From positions 1,550,001 to 1,614,000 of the forward strand of contig NZ_JACCAC010000001.1 of NCBI RefSeq assembly GCF_013409425.1: a stretch of DNA of 64,000 nucleotides, in the 5' to 3' direction. Positions 60,901 through 64,000 of the stretch are shown piece after piece. Each line of letters opens with the position of its first letter. Within the stretch, counting starts at the first letter, position 1. The notes beneath the pieces are model-generated. The model had not been told where the DNA came from. It was given only the letters and a program-made list of their open reading frames with translations, and did not search any database. This stretch comes from Nocardioides perillae. Lineage in GTDB: Bacteria > Actinomycetota > Actinomycetes > Propionibacteriales > Nocardioidaceae. Made by a program: the position numbers and the translations under genes.

Positions 60901-60930
60901 GTTAACGATCGCTAACCGAGCCGGTAGCAT
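60901..60930 (+). promoter_or_regulatory. TetR-type operator and leaderless promoter of the acyl-CoA dehydrogenase
   Basis: GTTAACGATCGCTAAC at 60901-60916 is a near-perfect 16-base palindrome (one mismatch), of the form bound by TetR-family regulators of fatty-acid genes in actinobacteria. TAGCAT at 60925-60930 ends 7 bases before the ATG, so the mRNA is probably leaderless, and the operator falls on the -35 region. No regulator gene is adjacent. Confidence 0.65.
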
Positions 60931-60937
60931 CGTCCCC

Positions 60938-62146
60938 ATGAGCACTGGCTTCGAGCTGTCCCGCGAGCACGAGGAGTTCCGCCGCAGCGTCCGCGAGTTC
61001 GCGGAGGCCGAGATCGCGCCGCACGCCGCGCAGTGGGACCGCGAGCACCACTTCCCGGTCGACGTCGTGGAGCAGATGGGCAAGCTGGGGCTCTTCGGCC
61101 TCACCGCGCCCGAGGAGTTCGGCGGGGCGGGCATGGCCGGCGAGGACGGCGGCTTCACCAGCCTGTGCCTGGCGATCGAGGAGATCGGCCGCGTCGACCA
61201 GTCGATGGGCATCACGCTGCAGGCCGGCGTGGGCCTGGGCATCAACCCGATCCTGACCTACGGCACGCAGGAGCAGAAGGAGCGCTGGCTCCCCGCCCTC
61301 GTCGCCGGGGAGCGCCTCGCCGGCTTCGGGCTCACCGAGCCCGGCGCCGGCTCCGACGCCGGCGCGACGCGCACCAAGGCCGCGCTCGACGGCGACGAGT
61401 GGGTCGTCGACGGCGCCAAGCAGTTCATCACCAACTCCGGCTCGTCGATCACCTCGCTGGTCACGGTGACCGCCCGCACCGGCACGCGCGAGGACGGCCG
61501 CCCCGAGATCTCCGCGATCACGATCCCCTCCGGCACGCCGGGGTTCACGGTCGAGAAGGCCTACGACAAGCTCGGCTGGCACGCCTCCGACACCCACCCG
61601 CTGACGTTCGAGGACGTGCGGGTGCCCGCCGACCACCTGCTCGGTCAGCGCGGCCGCGGCTACGCGCAGTTCCTCGCCACCCTCGACGACGGCCGCGTGG
61701 CGATCTCCGCGCTGTCGGTCGGCTGCATCCAGGCCTGCCTCGACATGTCGGTGGCCTACGCCGGCGAGCGGCAGACCTTCGGCGGCCCGATCGGGCGCAA
61801 GCAGGGCGTGGCCTTCCAGATCGCCGACCTCGAGGTGCTGCTGCACACGTCACGGCTGCTCACCTACCGCGCGGCCGCGATCAAGGACGCGATGGACGCC
61901 GGCGGCCCCGGCGCCCCGACCTTCGCGCAGTTCAAGCAGGCCGCCGCCGTCGCGAAGCTGCACAGCACCGAGTCGGCCGTCACCGCCACCCGCATCGCCA
62001 CCCAGGTCTTCGGCGGCTACGGCTTCATGGAGGAGTACCCCGCCGCGCGCTTCTACCGCGACGCCAAGGTGCTCGAGGTCGGCGAGGGGACGTCCGAGGT
62101 GCAGCGCATGCTCATCGCGCGCGGTCTCGGCCTGCCGGTGGAGTAG
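60938..62146 (+). CDS. Acyl-CoA dehydrogenase
   Basis: 402 residues from ATG at 60938. FAD enzyme that makes the 2,3-enoyl-CoA in fatty-acid or branched-chain acid breakdown. Marks: 'AGFGLTEPGAGSDAGATRT', 'WVVDGAKQFITNSG', 'ERQTFGGPIGRKQGVAFQ', 'QVFGGYGFMEEYPAARFYR', and catalytic Glu383 in 'VGEGTSEVQRMLIAR'. Length is standard. Controlled by a palindromic operator (above), consistent with induction by an acyl-CoA. Confidence 0.95.
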   Translation: MSTGFELSREHEEFRRSVREFAEAEIAPHAAQWDREHHFPVDVVEQMGKLGLFGLTAPEEFGGAGMAGEDGGFTSLCLAIEEIGRVDQSMGITLQAGVGLGINPILTYGTQEQKERWLPALVAGERLAGFGLTEPGAGSDAGATRTKAALDGDEWVVDGAKQFITNSGSSITSLVTVTARTGTREDGRPEISAITIPSGTPGFTVEKAYDKLGWHASDTHPLTFEDVRVPADHLLGQRGRGYAQFLATLDDGRVAISALSVGCIQACLDMSVAYAGERQTFGGPIGRKQGVAFQIADLEVLLHTSRLLTYRAAAIKDAMDAGGPGAPTFAQFKQAAAVAKLHSTESAVTATRIATQVFGGYGFMEEYPAARFYRDAKVLEVGEGTSEVQRMLIARGLGLPVE

Positions 62147-62188
62147 ACCGGGTCGCACCGGCCGTCCGCCCCGACCGGCCGCGCCCGC

Positions 62189-62194
62189 TAGCCT
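62189..62194 (+). promoter_or_regulatory. Putative -10 box of the gtrA operon
   Basis: TAGCCT ends 8 bases before the GTG at 62203. No ribosome site is seen at the proper place, so a leaderless transcript is likely. Confidence 0.5.
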
Positions 62195-62202
62195 CGGGCC
62201 TC

Positions 62203-62658
62203 GTGGGCACACGGGGGGAGCGGCTGCCGGCCGAGGTGGGGCGCTTCCTCGCCGTCGGCGGCCTGGCCACGCTCGTGTCGCTCGCGCTCTTCAACGCGCT
62301 GCTGCACGGGCCCGGCGACGACGGTGCGCCGCTCGCCGACCGCCCCATCACGGCGTACGTCGTGGCGAACCTCGTCGGGATGGTCGTGAGCTACCGCGGC
62401 AGCCGGCACTGGGCCTTCCGCCACCGCCCGCCCGTGCACGCCGACGGCGGGCGCACCGCCTTCGTGGCGGTCAACCTCGCCACCATGCTGCTGCCGATCG
62501 CGTGCCTGTGGGCCAGTCGCGACCTGCTCGGGCTCGCCGACCCGCTGAGCGACAACGTCGCGGCCAACGTCGTGGGCCTGCTGCTCGGCACCGCGGCGCG
62601 CTTCTGGCTCTTCCGCGCCTTCGTCTTCCGGCGGCCCGCCGCGGTGCTCGCGGCGTGA
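62203..62658 (+). CDS. GtrA-family membrane protein
   Basis: 151 residues from GTG at 62203. Four membrane helices in two pairs: 'FLAVGGLATLVSLALFNAL', 'YVVANLVGMVVSYRGSRHW', 'FVAVNLATMLLPIACLWA', 'VVGLLLGTAARFWLFRAFVF', with the family's 'RFWLFRxFVF' ending. GtrA-like proteins move lipid-linked sugars or take part in wall polysaccharide assembly. It overlaps the next gene by 4 bases, though that enzyme has no obvious link. Confidence 0.88.
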   Translation: MGTRGERLPAEVGRFLAVGGLATLVSLALFNALLHGPGDDGAPLADRPITAYVVANLVGMVVSYRGSRHWAFRHRPPVHADGGRTAFVAVNLATMLLPIACLWASRDLLGLADPLSDNVAANVVGLLLGTAARFWLFRAFVFRRPAAVLAA

Positions 62659-63440
62659 GCGCCCGACGCGGGCTCTTCGTCGCGCCCTTCGACGCCCTCG
62701 CCGACCCCGCGGAGGTCGGCGACCTCGCCGCGCGCGCGGAGGCCGCCGGCTGGGAGGGGTTCTTCGTCTGGGACCACGTGCAGTACGGCGACCGGGTCGA
62801 GGCCGTCGCCGACGCCTGGACGTGCTGCGCGGCCGTCGCGCTGCGCACCGAGCGGCTGCTCCTCGGGCCGATGGTGACGCCGCTGGCGCGCCGCCGGCCC
62901 CACGTCGTGGCCCGCCAGGCCGCCAGCCTGGCCGCGCTGTCCCGGGGCCGCTTCGTCCTCGGGCTGGGCCTCGGCGACGACGGGGTGGGGGAGTTCAGCG
63001 ACTTCGGCGACGAGTCGGACCCCCGGGTGTGCGCCAGGATGCTCGACGAGGGCCTCGAGGTGCTCACCGCGCTGCTCTCGGGCGAGCCGGTGGACCACGA
63101 CGGCGATCACCACACCGCCCGCGGCGCGCGCTTCCGGCCGGCCGCCGAGGTGCCGCTCTGGCTGGTCGGGCGGTTCGGCAACCGCGCGCCCGTGCGGCGG
63201 GCCGCGCGCCACGACGGCTTCTTCGTCATCGGGCTCGACGGCCCGGCCGACCTCGACCGGGTCACGGCGGACCTCGCCGCGCACGACCCGCGGCCCGGCT
63301 TCGACGTCGTCGTCGACCTCACCGTCGACGACGACCCCGCGCCCTGGCTCGACCGCGGCGCCTCCTGGGTGCTGACCCGCATCGGGCCCTACGACCTCGA
63401 CCTCGACGCGGTGCGCCGCGTGGTCGACGCGGGCCCGTGA
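62655..63440 (+). CDS. LLM-class flavin-dependent oxidoreductase
   Basis: 261 residues from GTG at 62655 (4-base overlap with gtrA). Luciferase-like fold: 'EAAGWEGFFVWDHVQYGDRV', 'TERLLLGPMVTPLARRRPH', 'GRFVLGLGLGDDGVGEFSDF', 'LTALLSGEPVDHDGDHH'. Shorter than typical members (about 300-350), mainly in the C-terminal part. Could use F420 or FMN. Substrate unknown. Confidence 0.88.
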   Translation: MSARRGLFVAPFDALADPAEVGDLAARAEAAGWEGFFVWDHVQYGDRVEAVADAWTCCAAVALRTERLLLGPMVTPLARRRPHVVARQAASLAALSRGRFVLGLGLGDDGVGEFSDFGDESDPRVCARMLDEGLEVLTALLSGEPVDHDGDHHTARGARFRPAAEVPLWLVGRFGNRAPVRRAARHDGFFVIGLDGPADLDRVTADLAAHDPRPGFDVVVDLTVDDDPAPWLDRGASWVLTRIGPYDLDLDAVRRVVDAGP

Positions 63441-63964
63441 CCGCCGCCGAGGCCGGGACACGGATCGAGGTGCTCACCGCCGACGACTGGCCGACGTGGC
63501 GTGCGCTGCGCCTCGCCGCGCTGTCCGAGGCGCCGCAGGCCTTCGGCTCCCGGCTCGCGGACTGGACGGGTGCGGGCGACACCGAGGAGCGGTGGCGGGG
63601 CCGGCTGAGCATCCCCGGAGCGCACGACGTCGTCGCCCGGCTCGGGGGCGGGGCGGGCGGTGAGGCGGTGGGCATGGTCAGCGGCGTGCCCACCGAGGAC
63701 GACGGCGTCGCCGAGCTGATCTCGCTGTGGGTCGCCCCCGCCGCGCGCGGGCGCGGCGTGGCCGACGCCCTCGTCGCCGAGGTGGTGCGGTGGGCGCGCG
63801 AGCGCCGAGCCGGGGTGCTGCGGCTCTCGGTGGCCGAGGACAACGCGACAGCCATCGCCCTCTACGAGCGTCACGGGTTCCGGCTGTCCGGCGAGGTCAG
63901 CGGGCTGATGGCCGACGGGGTGCGCCGCGAGCTGGTGATGGCGACCTCGTTGGCGCGCGCCTGA
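63437..63964 (+). CDS. GNAT-family N-acetyltransferase
   Basis: 175 residues from GTG at 63437 (4-base overlap with the oxidoreductase). Acetyl-CoA site 'LWVAPAARGRGVADALVAEV' (Arg/Gln-x-x-Gly-x-Gly/Ala pattern), 'RLSVAEDNATAIALYERHGF' of motif B, and an N-terminal 'DDWPTWRALRLAALSEAPQA' seen in one common actinobacterial subgroup. Acceptor unknown. The last 36 bases of the window after its stop are empty. Confidence 0.9.
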   Translation: MTAAEAGTRIEVLTADDWPTWRALRLAALSEAPQAFGSRLADWTGAGDTEERWRGRLSIPGAHDVVARLGGGAGGEAVGMVSGVPTEDDGVAELISLWVAPAARGRGVADALVAEVVRWARERRAGVLRLSVAEDNATAIALYERHGFRLSGEVSGLMADGVRRELVMATSLARA

Positions 63965-64000
63965 GCCCGGGGTCGGACCGACGGCGTCCACCGGCCAGGA

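Noticed and set aside
1..64000. tRNA, rRNA, CRISPR array, insertion sequence or phage attachment site
   Set aside because: I looked for tRNA-like cloverleaf ends, spaced identical repeats, transposase motifs and flanking direct repeats around the T7SS/Tad block and saw none that I can support.

Overview
The window is very GC-rich, uses many GTG starts, packs genes with 1-4 base overlaps, and has long antisense shadow frames. It carries F420-type and mycothiol-era actinobacterial gene families, a Tad/Flp pilus cluster and type VII secretion (T7SS) genes. This points to a high-GC actinomycete, most likely of the Nocardioidaceae type; that placement is inference. I saw no rRNA, tRNA, CRISPR array, insertion sequence or phage genes.

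Layout. 1-462: start of a nucleoside-type BMP lipoprotein (leaves the window). 673-3710: a tight four-gene cassette of a WXG-like helical protein, an EspG-like protein, an alpha/beta-hydrolase with a complete Ser-Asp-His set behind a helical N-terminal domain, and a lipoprotein; this is my best candidate for an undescribed T7SS effector/immunity unit. 3826-8941: cytidine deaminase and thymidine phosphorylase, flanked on both sides by a lipoprotein plus a secreted protein of one shared family. 9045-14036: an Esx-like protein and a large EccC/EssC-type ATPase. 14164-23056: Tad pilus genes ending in a LysM-BTAD membrane protein. 23072-25872: MaoC protein, adenosine deaminase, and a uridine kinase fused to a C39-like cysteine peptidase domain. 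25925-29049: a second T7SS substrate operon. 29132-41383: two aldehyde dehydrogenases (one truncated), deoC, small genes, phosphopentomutase-type mutase, a secreted M15-like protein, aldo/keto reductase, uronate-dehydrogenase-like protein, purine nucleoside phosphorylase. 41408-49545: dihydrolipoyl dehydrogenase, an LpdA-type quinone reductase, a membrane protein, SpoIID-like and M36 proteins. 49632-59057: pyruvate carboxylase, F420-type oxidoreductase, three tandem membrane paralogues, and an acyl-CoA carboxylase alpha subunit. 59289-63964: OFA-type MFS transporter with a 33-residue partner, acyl-CoA dehydrogenase, GtrA protein, LLM oxidoreductase and an acetyltransferase.

How it works together. 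cdd, deoA, add, uridine kinase, PNP, phosphosugar mutase, deoC and aldehyde dehydrogenase form a near-complete nucleoside salvage and (deoxy)ribose breakdown route: nucleoside to sugar-1-phosphate, to sugar-5-phosphate, to glyceraldehyde-3-phosphate plus acetaldehyde, then acetate. The same genes sit together in Mycobacterium tuberculosis (the Rv3303c-Rv3315c neighbourhood). Here that block is split by the T7SS and Tad genes between deoA and add. Many housekeeping genes show a TANNNT box 6-8 bases before the start codon, the pattern of leaderless transcripts; the best case is the symmetric 24-base gap between PNP and dihydrolipoyl dehydrogenase.
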